Shown here piece after piece: positions 14,455 to 21,889 of a DNA stretch of 38,871 nt. The translations under genes were made by a program, and so were the position numbers. Source of the DNA: a bacterium (GTDB taxonomy: Bacteria > Chloroflexota > Dormibacteria > Aeolococcales > Bog-877); the NCBI GenBank assembly GCA_021844355.1, contig JAKBTP010000203.1:1-38871 (forward strand), written 5' to 3'. The first letter of the stretch is position 1. Each line of letters begins with the position of its first letter. The notes beneath the pieces are model-generated. The model saw only the letters and a list, made by a program, of their open reading frames with translations. It ran no database searches and had not been told where the DNA came from.

Positions 14455-15720
14455 GTGCTGCTGTCTGCCTTCCCGAGCCCGCAACCCCGGTTGCCACTGG
14501 GCACCCTGGGCGCTGAGTTCGCCATCGGGGCGACCTTCCTCATCCACATCGCCATCGTGGGCTACATCCTCGGGGCCGCCGGTATCGCCCCCTTCATGGA
14601 GCTGGCCGGGAGGCGACCCGGGGCCAGCCCCAACTGCCTTCGCTATGCCCGGGGGCTGGCGCATTCGGTCCTCTATCTGTACAGCTTCGGGGCCACCTGG
14701 GCGGTCTTCGCGGTGGTGCTGCTGACGGGGCTCTACGGCCGCCTCATCGGTACCCTGCTCAACCTCCTGCTGCTCCCGCTGACCATCGCCTTCGCCAGCT
14801 TCTTCGTGGGCATCCCCCTGCTGCTGCTCTACGTGTACGGGTGGGAGCGACTGGGGCCGAGGCTCCACCTGGGGGTGGGCCTCGCATTCGCCCTGATCCA
14901 ATACCTCTTCCTCTTCATGATCGTCCAGCTGGACAGCTTCGCCCTAACCCCGGGGACGGCGGTCAGCGCGGCTCACGCCATGTACTCGCCGAGCTACCCC
15001 TGGCTGCTGCTCCACTACGCCGGCGCCACCCTCTCCTGGTCGGCGCTGGTGCTGGCGGCGATCGCCGTCTGGAGGGCGCGGCGTGCCAAGACCGAGGAGG
15101 AGCGCCAGTACCACACCTGGACGAGCCGGGTCACCTTCGCCATCGGGTCGATCTTCCTTCTGGCCCAACCGATCTCCGGGTTCCTTCTGGCCGAGGCGAT
15201 CAAGACCAGCTCCATCGGGGCCTTCGACAACCTGTTCGTCTTCAACTCCGGAAGCATGTTCATCGGCCAGGTGGGTCTTCTGGCGGTGGTGGTGGTGGGG
15301 GCGAACCTCGTCTTCTGGCTGCACCGGGGACCGTCGTCCGGACCGGGCGCGGGGCTGACTGCGATCTCCCTGCTGGGGATGGCGGGCACAGCGCTGCCGG
15401 CTGCCGTCCTCCCCTCGGATCTCGTCTGGCTGCGCTACACGGCGCTCTTCGTGGCGTTCATCGCCACCGCGATCAACCTCGGCCGCTACCTTGTCGAGGT
15501 CCGTCGGGGGGGCGCCGGGGTGCCGCTGGCCCCCATGGTCCCGCGGGCCATGGGCGCGGTGGCTGTGGCGGCGCTCGCGCTCACCATCTTCATGGGGGTC
15601 GTGAAGGAGAACGCCAAGCTCCCCTGCGGCATAGATGCCGGCACCGGGCAGACCTCCTGCCTGCTCTCGCTGCACCAATCGGCGCAGAACTTCAACGCTC
15701 CGCCGGGGACCCTTCCATGA
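14455..15720 (+). CDS. CydA-like membrane subunit (cytochrome bd superfamily), first copy
   Basis: 421 aa, about nine to ten helices. It resembles subunit I of cytochrome bd by overall pattern: an N-terminal helix with His (TFLIHIAIVGYILG, matching the His19 ligand of E. coli CydA), a helix end YVYGWERLG, and LLLHYAGATLSW matching the His186 helix; SGSMFIGQVG may carry the Met ligand. The Glu99 and Glu107 of the E. coli proton path appear replaced by hydrophobic residues or Gly. No CydB is nearby. First gene of a six-gene operon with Rieske and cytochrome b. A divergent A'-type or quinol-site subunit is plausible. Start GTG is uncertain. Confidence 0.75.
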   Translation: MLLSAFPSPQPRLPLGTLGAEFAIGATFLIHIAIVGYILGAAGIAPFMELAGRRPGASPNCLRYARGLAHSVLYLYSFGATWAVFAVVLLTGLYGRLIGTLLNLLLLPLTIAFASFFVGIPLLLLYVYGWERLGPRLHLGVGLAFALIQYLFLFMIVQLDSFALTPGTAVSAAHAMYSPSYPWLLLHYAGATLSWSALVLAAIAVWRARRAKTEEERQYHTWTSRVTFAIGSIFLLAQPISGFLLAEAIKTSSIGAFDNLFVFNSGSMFIGQVGLLAVVVVGANLVFWLHRGPSSGPGAGLTAISLLGMAGTALPAAVLPSDLVWLRYTALFVAFIATAINLGRYLVEVRRGGAGVPLAPMVPRAMGAVAVAALALTIFMGVVKENAKLPCGIDAGTGQTSCLLSLHQSAQNFNAPPGTLP

Positions 15721-15950
15721 ACTATCAGGACTTCGAGTCGGCCTGGTACCTGGGGCTGATCATCACCTCCTTCTTCGTGATCATGCTCGCAGGGTTCTGG
15801 ATGGCCATCCGCCGAGTCCGCCAGCTCTTCGTGGCCGGGGACACGATGTCCGGCTGGCTGACCATGGGAGCCAGCTTCTTCACCTTCGTCTTCTTCCTGG
15901 GCCTCTGCCTCAGCCTCTTGATCCTGCTGGTGGTGCGCGGCAGTGCCTGA
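15717..15950 (+). CDS. Small two-helix membrane protein of the Rieske/cytochrome b operon
   Basis: 77 aa. The ATG overlaps the previous stop as ATGA. Two hydrophobic segments, YLGLIITSFFVIMLAGFWMAI and TFVFFLGLCLSLLILLVV, flank a short charged loop (RRVRQLFVAGDTMSG). It is probably an accessory subunit of the complex encoded by its neighbours; I do not recognise a named family. It overlaps the Rieske gene by 8 bp. Confidence 0.7.
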   Translation: MNYQDFESAWYLGLIITSFFVIMLAGFWMAIRRVRQLFVAGDTMSGWLTMGASFFTFVFFLGLCLSLLILLVVRGSA

Positions 15951-16461
15951 CCAGGAGCTGGCCATCTCACAGCGTCGGATGTCCCGGCGCAAGTTCATGA
16001 CCCTGGGCATCCAGGCGACCGGTGCGGGGATCGGCCTCCTCATTGGGGCTCCGATCGTGGGCTCGATCCTCAGCCCAGCCTTCTACAAGGGCCGCTACCC
16101 ATGGGTGATGGTGGCCGACATCCAGCACGTCCCGGTCGGGGTCCCCACCGCTTATGTGGTCCTCATGGACCAGGGCGGGGACGCCTGGCAGGTGCCGCCC
16201 GTGCCCCGCACGGTCTACGTGGTCAAGCTCAACCTGAACGGCAAGGTGCAGCTCATCACCCTGTCCAACGTCTGCACCCACATGCAGTGCGACGTCCACT
16301 GGGACATCAACCTCAACGTGTTCCTCTGCCCCTGCCACGGTGGCCTCTACAGCATTGACGGGACCAACATCGGCGGCCCCCCCCCACAGCCGCTCTTCCG
16401 CTACCAGCACAAGTTGGTCGGCAACACCCTGTACGTCCGCAACGTGCTCACGGAGGGGTAG
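15943..16461 (+). CDS. Rieske [2Fe-2S] protein, Tat-exported
   Basis: 172 aa, start GTG. An N-terminal SRRKFM twin-arginine motif precedes a hydrophobic helix (residues ~20-42), so the folded cluster domain should be moved across the membrane by Tat and stay anchored. Cluster box 1 is CTHMQC (ligands Cys111, His113; disulfide Cys116) and box 2 is CPCHGG (ligands Cys129, His132; disulfide Cys131). The two boxes are joined by only 12 residues. It accepts electrons from quinol at the cytochrome b Qo site in bc/b6f complexes. It sits 3 bp before the cytochrome b gene. Confidence 0.93.
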   Translation: MPDQELAISQRRMSRRKFMTLGIQATGAGIGLLIGAPIVGSILSPAFYKGRYPWVMVADIQHVPVGVPTAYVVLMDQGGDAWQVPPVPRTVYVVKLNLNGKVQLITLSNVCTHMQCDVHWDINLNVFLCPCHGGLYSIDGTNIGGPPPQPLFRYQHKLVGNTLYVRNVLTEG

Positions 16462-16464
16462 GGG

Positions 16465-17673
16465 ATGGCCGCCGAGAGAAGCCGTCTGGCAGGTCGCCTG
16501 AGCCGGCCGTTCGCCGGGATCATGGCCACCACCTACAGGTGGGTGGACGAGCGGTTGGGGGTCACCGACCTGGTCCACCAGCTCCTCTATGAGGCGGTGC
16601 CGCGGCGGGGAGCGTGGGCCTACTCCCTGGGCAGCGCGACCCTGATCCTGATCGTGAACCAGATCGTGACCGGGATGTTCCTGCTGTGGACCTACGTGCC
16701 CTCAACCACCGAGGCCTGGGAGAGCCTCAACTTCACCGAACGGCACGACGAGTTCGGGGCCATCGTGCGGGGGATGCACCTCTGGGGCGCCTACGTGCTC
16801 TTCGTGGTCATCGGGCTGCACATGGTCCGCACCTTCGTGAGCGGCTCCTACAAGAAGCCTCGAGAGCTCAACTGGATCGTGGGCGTGGTCCTCTTCCTGC
16901 TGGTGCTGGGGCTGGGGATCACCGGGGCGATGCTGCCCTGGGACCAGGCCGCCTACTGGACGGCAACCGTGGTGACCCACGTCGTCGAGTACTTCCCCAT
17001 CTTCGGGACCCAGTTGCAGGAGATCCTCCGGGGCGGGCCCCAGATGGGGCCGGCCACCCTGACGCGCTTCTTCGCGATTCACATCTGGCTGCTGCCGGCC
17101 CTGCTGGTTCCCCTCATCGGGCTGCACCTGATCTTGCTTCGGCGTCACGGCGAGCACGGGTCCTGGGTCAACTACGAGGGGGTCGAGGAGGAGACCGCGG
17201 AAGAGCGGGCCCGGCGGATGGCTCACGTCGAGTACCCATACCCGGCCATACCCTCGGACCCCGGATATGCGGTGCCGGTGGACCTCGACGAGTTCTTCCC
17301 CTCCCAGGTGTTCAAGGACTCGGTGGTGAGCTTCGGGCTCGTGCTCCTCATCTTCGTCATGGCGGTGGTGGTGGGCGCCCCCCTGGAGCGCGCGGCCAAT
17401 CCGGCCGCCCTCAACTACGTCCCCACCCCGGAGTGGTTCTTCCTCCCGCTGGACCAGATGCTGGTGCAGTTCCCCCAGGCGTGGATGATCCCGGTCGGGG
17501 TCTTCATCGTTCCGGGGATCGGGACCACCCTACTGATCTTGGTACCCTTCCTCGACCGGACCCCGGGTCGGGAGCCATGGCGCCGCCCCGAGGTGATGAT
17601 CCCGGCCCTCTTCGTGGTGCTGTTCCTCGTCTTCGAGGCGCTGCTGGCGGTGAACCGGCTCTTCAACCTCTGA
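16465..17673 (+). CDS. Cytochrome b of a bc/b6f-type quinol oxidase complex
   Basis: 402 aa, with b6-like and subunit IV-like parts in one chain. Heme ligands: RGMHLWGAYVLFVVIGLHMV (His pair with 13 residues between) and AIHIWLLPALLVPLIGLHLI (14 between), the b6-type spacing. The Qo motif is PEWFF rather than PEWY. C-terminal part has three more helices. No cytochrome c1 or f gene follows; instead a second CydA-like gene starts one base after the stop. Good ribosome site (GGAGGGG) before the ATG. Confidence 0.93.
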   Translation: MAAERSRLAGRLSRPFAGIMATTYRWVDERLGVTDLVHQLLYEAVPRRGAWAYSLGSATLILIVNQIVTGMFLLWTYVPSTTEAWESLNFTERHDEFGAIVRGMHLWGAYVLFVVIGLHMVRTFVSGSYKKPRELNWIVGVVLFLLVLGLGITGAMLPWDQAAYWTATVVTHVVEYFPIFGTQLQEILRGGPQMGPATLTRFFAIHIWLLPALLVPLIGLHLILLRRHGEHGSWVNYEGVEEETAEERARRMAHVEYPYPAIPSDPGYAVPVDLDEFFPSQVFKDSVVSFGLVLLIFVMAVVVGAPLERAANPAALNYVPTPEWFFLPLDQMLVQFPQAWMIPVGVFIVPGIGTTLLILVPFLDRTPGREPWRRPEVMIPALFVVLFLVFEALLAVNRLFNL

Positions 17674-17674
17674 T

Positions 17675-19066
17675 ATGCACTTGATCCTCACTTCCACCCC
17701 GCACCTCACCCCGGTCCCCATCTCCACCGGTGTGGCGACCGCCCTGGTCGCCCTGCTGATGCTTGGCCACATCCAGTTCGCGGCCTTCCAGCAGGGCGGG
17801 TACATCATCCTGGCCGTCACCGACTTCATGGGCTGGAAGCGTCGCAACCCCCACTACGACCGCTTCTCCAAGGGGCTGGTCACAGTGCTGGGGGCGACCT
17901 TCGCGGTGGGGGGCTCCCTGGCGATCTTCGCCGTGATGGTCCTCTTCCTGGGGCTCTGGAGCCACTTCTTCGTGACCCTGGAGCGGATCCTGTTCTGGCC
18001 CTTCGTGGCCGAGGCCGCCGCCTTCGTCGGCGAGATCATCTGCCTCTACCCGCTGTACGCGCGCTGGGACCAGCTGGGACGGGTGAGGGGGCTGCGGGTG
18101 GGTCTCGAGCTCCTCCTCTTCATCAACGCCAGCATCCAGATGCTGATGATCAACGTGGTGGCCTCCTACATGCTGACGCCCCGGCCGGCCTTCAACCTGC
18201 CGCTCATCCTCATGAACCCCACGGAGATCCCTCTGGAGATGCACCGCTTCGTGGGCAACATCGCCTTCGCCGGGGCGATGGTGGCGCTGGTGGCGGGGAT
18301 CCGCCTTCTCTGGCGCTCCCGTCAGCAGCTGCACCGCGCCTACCTGGACTGGATGGGGCACTACGGGCTGATGTGGGCGGTGGGCTTCACCATCGCCCAG
18401 CCCCTGGTCGGGTGGGAGTACGCCAAGGAGATCCAGCTCCACGCCTACGCCTCGTGGTACGAGATGATGCTGGGCGGTCTGTCGGTGGCCTTCCTCTTCC
18501 AGGTGTTCCTCCTGGGGGCGATCTTCACCGTGGGGATCTTCTACCTCTGGCGCCGGGTCCGCGTCAGCGGCTTCCGCTCGCCGGCGCTGGCGGTGTGCAC
18601 CGCCCTCTCCTTCGCGGCCTGGCTGCTTATATCCACCCCTTCATCGCTGGCCTGGAGCTACGAGAGCGTCTTCGCCGCCAACGCCAATGTCCCCATCTGG
18701 CAGGGGGGGCTGCTGATCCCCTGGGGGCAGATGATCCCCTGGAAGCTCACGGCCCTCATCGTCTTCACCGGGGTGGCCATCACCGCGATCACCGTCTATG
18801 CCGTCCACCTCTCCCGGGGCAGGCTGCACTGGGGGGACGCCGGGCGGGGACAGGCCATCTCCCTCATCACCGTGGGCGTGGCCATCTCCCTGATCATGGC
18901 GCTTATGGGGTACATCCGCGAGGACAGCCGGGGCCCCTTCCTGATCACCAACCACATGCTCATCAATCAGCAGCAGAATTACACCCCGCCCTCCACCAGC
19001 GGCCCGGCGCTCAATGGTCCGGCGAGCAATCTGGGGGCCATGGCTCCCACCAGGACCGGACCGTGA
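17675..19066 (+). CDS. CydA-like membrane subunit (cytochrome bd superfamily), second copy
   Basis: 463 aa. LLMLGHIQFAAFQQGGYIIL gives the His19-type ligand, FVAEAAAFVGEIICLYPLYARW keeps two Glu residues at roughly the Glu99/Glu107 positions of E. coli CydA, and EMHRFVGNIAFAGAM supplies a His186-type ligand. It is thus closer to a catalytic CydA than the first copy. The periplasmic Q-loop is short. The C-terminus is a soluble Pro/Ser/Gly tail. Its GTGA overlap with the next gene and single-base gap to cytochrome b place it firmly in the complex operon. Oxygen reduction is possible but not shown. Confidence 0.75.
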   Translation: MHLILTSTPHLTPVPISTGVATALVALLMLGHIQFAAFQQGGYIILAVTDFMGWKRRNPHYDRFSKGLVTVLGATFAVGGSLAIFAVMVLFLGLWSHFFVTLERILFWPFVAEAAAFVGEIICLYPLYARWDQLGRVRGLRVGLELLLFINASIQMLMINVVASYMLTPRPAFNLPLILMNPTEIPLEMHRFVGNIAFAGAMVALVAGIRLLWRSRQQLHRAYLDWMGHYGLMWAVGFTIAQPLVGWEYAKEIQLHAYASWYEMMLGGLSVAFLFQVFLLGAIFTVGIFYLWRRVRVSGFRSPALAVCTALSFAAWLLISTPSSLAWSYESVFAANANVPIWQGGLLIPWGQMIPWKLTALIVFTGVAITAITVYAVHLSRGRLHWGDAGRGQAISLITVGVAISLIMALMGYIREDSRGPFLITNHMLINQQQNYTPPSTSGPALNGPASNLGAMAPTRTGP

Positions 19067-19506
19067 GGCTGGTGTTCAGGCCGATCCGGCGGGCGGGTGA
19101 GGAGCTCCGCGCGGTGACCCGAGAGCCCATCTCCCGGCACCTGGAAACCTACATGGAGATGCACTCCTTCGGCTTCCCCGACCGGCCCACTCCCGAGGAC
19201 CTCCCCGTCTCGGTGCGGATAGCGGCCGCCGCCAAGGAGATCCACGATCGCGCCGCCATCCTCTCGCCGGTACTGCGCCGCTTGGAGAACCTGGGCTGGG
19301 ACGTTCACATCGACGGTGATCAGGTGGTGGCCTCCACCCCCCTGGACCCTGAAGCCGGGTGGGACTTGCTCCGCCATCAGGGGATCGGCGACCAGATCCT
19401 CGGCCTGGCGGAGCGCTCCAGTGACCTCCCGCCGGCGCGAGTGGCGGTCGGTGGAGGCGAGCCGCAGGATCCCTACCTCACCGAGCCCCTTGAGGGCCCG
19501 GGGTAG
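19063..19506 (+). CDS. Hypothetical soluble protein, last gene of the Rieske/cytochrome b operon
   Basis: 147 aa, start GTG overlapping the previous stop. No membrane helix, no Cys motif. The middle reads LETYMEMHSFGFPDRPTPEDLP, then VRIAAAAKEIHDRAAILSPVLRRLENLGWDVH and IDGDQVVASTPLDPEAGWDLL; it looks like an alpha/beta domain of helix-strand type. I do not recognise it. Its position suggests a role in assembly or regulation of the complex (inference). The last 34 bp overlap the convergent ClpP-like gene. Confidence 0.65.
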   Translation: MRLVFRPIRRAGEELRAVTREPISRHLETYMEMHSFGFPDRPTPEDLPVSVRIAAAAKEIHDRAAILSPVLRRLENLGWDVHIDGDQVVASTPLDPEAGWDLLRHQGIGDQILGLAERSSDLPPARVAVGGGEPQDPYLTEPLEGPG

Positions 19507-20048
19507 GCGGCCACCTCGTCGATCAGCCGGTAGCGCCGAGCCGCTTCCGGCCCGAGGATGAGGGCAGAGGCGAGGTCCGCCTCCACGAGCTCGATCGGCC
19601 GCGCGGTGGCTCGGGCCACCTGCTCCGCCCACCGCTGCTGATCTCTCAACTCGGCGTCGAGGAATCCGGCCAGGTCGGTCAGGGCCCCCTCCATCTGCAG
19701 TCGAGGGGCGGCAAAGGCGAGCCGGCAGTTGGGTGTGGCCACCCGGTGGCCGGCGACCGCCAGCACGCCGAGGCCGGGGCCCCGCACGGCGCCCACCGCC
19801 GTGACCTCGGTCAGGATGCCCAGCGCCGTGATGGTGTCCATGACCGTCAGGGCGGCGCCGAACTCCCCAGACGAGGTGAAGAGGTGGACGCGCGCCGGCT
19901 CGTCGGAGACGGCGTCACGCTCCATGAGCTGGGCGGCCGCGCGGGTGGCCAGCCGCTGGTCCAGGTGTCCCTGGATCAGGATCATCCCCCGCGCGGACAG
20001 CTCCTCCTGGAGCATGGCCCAGCCCGGCGGGGGCGCCTCCTCAGTCAC
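19473..20048 (-). CDS. Catalytically dead ClpP-family protein (ClpR-like)
   Basis: 191 aa with the ClpP fold order: RGMILIQGHLD, VHLFTSSGEFGAALTVMDTI (ClpP: LYINSPGG...), VGAVRGPGLGVLAVAGHRVATPNCRLAFAAP (ClpP: GMSAAAM...LPSSKIMIHQ) and EAARRYRLIDEV. When laid against the intact ClpP in this window, the catalytic Ser position is Pro91/Gly90, the His is Ala113, and the Asp is Ala162. All three are lost although the fold is kept, so it is not a random pseudogene. Start GTG overlaps the XRE gene by 8 bp. It may be an assembly or regulatory partner of ClpP, or act on another substrate. Confidence 0.75.
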   Translation of the reverse strand: MTEEAPPPGWAMLQEELSARGMILIQGHLDQRLATRAAAQLMERDAVSDEPARVHLFTSSGEFGAALTVMDTITALGILTEVTAVGAVRGPGLGVLAVAGHRVATPNCRLAFAAPRLQMEGALTDLAGFLDAELRDQQRWAEQVARATARPIELVEADLASALILGPEAARRYRLIDEVAAYPGPSRGSVR

Positions 20049-20301
20049 GCTCCCCCAGGGTGATCTCGACCTGGAGAGCCAGCGCCTGCGCGTACCTGGT
20101 CACCGTGGAGATCCGGACGTCCGCCTTCCCGGCCTCCAGTCGCGCCACGGCGGACTGCGAGGTGCCCATCCTGGCAGCGAGCTCCGTCTGCGAGAGTCCT
20201 GCGGCCAGCCGGCGGGCGGCGAGTTCGACTCCCAGCTTCCGGCGTCGCTCCGCCATCTCCCGGAACCCTGGGAATGGGGTTTCGTGCCTGCGCCCCGTCA
20301 C
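20041..20301 (-). CDS. XRE-family helix-turn-helix regulator
   Basis: 86 aa. LAAGLSQTELAARMGTSQSAVARLEAG is a clear XRE HTH, followed by a short SxxTRYAQAL helix and a strand LQVEITLGE, the layout of small COG1396/HigA-like regulators. GTG at 20301 is chosen for its GGAG 7 bp upstream; ATG at 20256 would give 71 aa. The operon with the ClpP-like gene and the divergent, AT-rich promoter shared with clpP suggest it controls both (inference). No toxin gene is evident nearby. Confidence 0.85.
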   Translation of the reverse strand: MTGRRHETPFPGFREMAERRRKLGVELAARRLAAGLSQTELAARMGTSQSAVARLEAGKADVRISTVTRYAQALALQVEITLGERD

Positions 20302-20326
20302 CTGGCAGCTCCCCGCCGATGCCGTG

Positions 20327-20360
20327 TCATACCTTGAATGATATACTTTATCTGATATGA
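20327..20360. promoter_or_regulatory. AT-rich divergent promoter between xre/clpP-like operon and clpP
   Basis: An AT-rich patch in a GC-rich region. It contains TATACT (20342-20347) as a -10 candidate toward clpP, a direct repeat TGATAT at 20339-20344 and 20353-20358 (14-bp period), and TCAT/ATGA inverted ends at 20327-20330 and 20338-20341. These are candidate half-sites for the XRE protein. The exact operator cannot be fixed by eye. Confidence 0.5.
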
Positions 20361-20415
20361 GGAGGGTGGCTGACCCGGTCGCGCCAGGCGGTGGGGCCTC
20401 ACCGGAGCACCGACG

Positions 20416-21108
20416 TTGACCGCCGGCCTGGTCCCGACCGTCCTGGACGGCTCGGCAAGGGGGGAGAGGGCCTACGACATCTTCTCCCTGCTGGTGAAGG
20501 AACGCATCCTCTTCCTGGGAGAGGAGGTGGACGACCGCGTCGCCAACCTGCTGGTGGCGGAGATGCTGTACCTGGAGAGCCAGGACCCGGAGAGCGAGAT
20601 CCAGCTCTACATCAACTCGCCCGGGGGAATGGCCTACGCCGGCTTCGCGATTTACGACGTGATGCAGCAGGTGAGCTGTCCGGTGGCCACCACCTGTATC
20701 GGGATGGGGATGTCGGCCGCTGCGATGATCCTGTGCGGTGGGGCGGCGGGAAGGCGGATGGCGCTCCCCAGCAGCAAGATCATGATCCACCAGGGCACCG
20801 CCGGAACGCGGGGCGCCCCCCGGGACATGGAGATCCAGCTGCGCGAGGTGCTGGCCAACACCCGGCGGATGGCGGAGATCATCGCCCACCACTCCGGTCG
20901 ACCGCTGGCCCAGGTCGAGCGTGATATCGACCGGGACTACTTCCTCACTGCGGCGGAGGCCGTCGAGTACGGGATCATAGACCAGGTCCTGGTCCCGCAC
21001 CGCGGCCTCTCCGCCGCCCAGGCCGCGACTGCTGTGGCAGCGGCGGACTCCGGGGTCCCTGAGGCGTCGTCCCGGGAGGGGGGGAAGACTCCCCACCCAC
21101 CTGGCTGA
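20416..21108 (+). CDS. clpP: ATP-dependent Clp protease proteolytic subunit
   Basis: 230 aa, start TTG with GGAG 9 bp upstream; the N-terminus GLVPTVLDGSARGERAYDIFS aligns with classical ClpP. Catalytic Ser100 (GMGMSAAAM), His125 (IMIHQG) and Asp174 (DRDYFLTAAEA) are all present. It forms the barrel that degrades proteins fed by ClpX/ClpC. No clpX follows. The C-terminal ~25 residues are a Ala/Gly/Pro-rich tail beyond the family core. The divergent neighbour is a triad-less paralogue. Confidence 0.93.
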   Translation: MTAGLVPTVLDGSARGERAYDIFSLLVKERILFLGEEVDDRVANLLVAEMLYLESQDPESEIQLYINSPGGMAYAGFAIYDVMQQVSCPVATTCIGMGMSAAAMILCGGAAGRRMALPSSKIMIHQGTAGTRGAPRDMEIQLREVLANTRRMAEIIAHHSGRPLAQVERDIDRDYFLTAAEAVEYGIIDQVLVPHRGLSAAQAATAVAAADSGVPEASSREGGKTPHPPG

Positions 21109-21146
21109 GGCGCTGCGGGGCACGCCCGTGTCGCCGCGGTCGCACG

Positions 21147-21164
21147 GTGCCCCCGGGCGGGCAC
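21147..21164. terminator. Possible bidirectional terminator hairpin
   Basis: GTGCCC (21147-21152) and GGGCAC (21159-21164) form a 6-bp stem with a 6-nt loop in the 112-bp gap between the convergent ends of clpP and the response regulator. There is no T-run, so this would be an atypical terminator. Confidence 0.3.
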
Positions 21165-21220
21165 GGCCCCGGCTGCCTTGGGCTTCCAGGCCGCTCCCTA
21201 AGTCTGCCCCCCGGTGGCTG

Positions 21221-21889
21221 TCAGGAGGGGGGGCGCCCGTGGCGCGCCAGATAGGCGGCGGCCTCAGCTCGCCGGGCCACCTCCAGCTTGTCCAGGATGC
21301 TGGACACGTAGTTCTTGATGGTCTTCTCGGCCAGGTGGAGCTCCGCGGCGATCTCCCGGTTGGTGCGCCCAGCAGCCACCCGGCTCAGGATGCGCTCCTC
21401 CTGGGCTGTGAGGCGCGCCAGGCGTTCGTCGCGAAGCCGGCTTCTGGCCTCTCGCCACTGGTCCAGGACCGTCCGGGTGAGGGCCGGGTCCAGCAGGCTT
21501 CCCCCGGCTCCGATGGCCCGGACCGCGGCCACTATCTCCCCACCGCGGATCTGCTTCAGGAGATAACCGGCCGCGCCGGCCATGATCGAGGCGAACAGCG
21601 CCTCGTCGTCCGCGAAGGAGGTGAGCATGAGGACCTTCGTGTCTGGCCTCCGGGCTCGAATCTCCCGGGTCGCCTCGATCCCACTTCCCGACCCCAGGCG
21701 CACGTCCATCAGGACGACGTCGGGGCTGGTGCGCTCGGACTCCCGGATCGCCGCCGCCTCGTCCGCGGCCTCAGCGACGATCTCGAACTCTCCGGAGGCG
21801 CCCAGGACCGCGCGGAGGCCGTCTCGGACCAGCTCGTGGTCGTCGACCAGCATCACCCGCAACCGACTGCGCGGGGGTTGCTCAGCCAT
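21221..21889 (-). CDS. NarL/DevR-like response regulator
   Basis: 222 aa. Receiver domain with VMLVDDHELVRDGL (acidic pair), phospho-acceptor Asp62 (VVLMDVRL), Thr in LMLTSFADD and Lys in GYLLK. LuxR-type HTH at the C-terminus: LTAQEERILSRVAAGRTNREIAAELHLAEKTIKNYVSSIL (read in two parts), which is very like DevR/DosR. It overlaps the kinase gene by 8 bp, so this is the cognate pair. The DosR-like palindrome upstream of the kinase is the obvious binding site. Confidence 0.92.
   Translation of the reverse strand: MAEQPPRSRLRVMLVDDHELVRDGLRAVLGASGEFEIVAEAADEAAAIRESERTSPDVVLMDVRLGSGSGIEATREIRARRPDTKVLMLTSFADDEALFASIMAGAAGYLLKQIRGGEIVAAVRAIGAGGSLLDPALTRTVLDQWREARSRLRDERLARLTAQEERILSRVAAGRTNREIAAELHLAEKTIKNYVSSILDKLEVARRAEAAAYLARHGRPPS

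Noticed and set aside
19473..20048. ClpP-like gene as a decayed pseudogene
   Set aside because: Frame is intact over 191 codons with the fold order preserved and a start coupled to the XRE gene; loss of all three catalytic residues without stops points to a maintained non-catalytic role.
20041..20301. XRE gene as antitoxin of a toxin-antitoxin pair
   Set aside because: The partner gene is ClpP-like, not a toxin of any family I recognise; the regulator reading is safer.
20302..21123. Extended N-terminal part of the XRE frame across clpP
   Set aside because: Only the last 86 codons have an HTH and a ribosome site; the rest is antisense to clpP and reads as low-complexity sequence.
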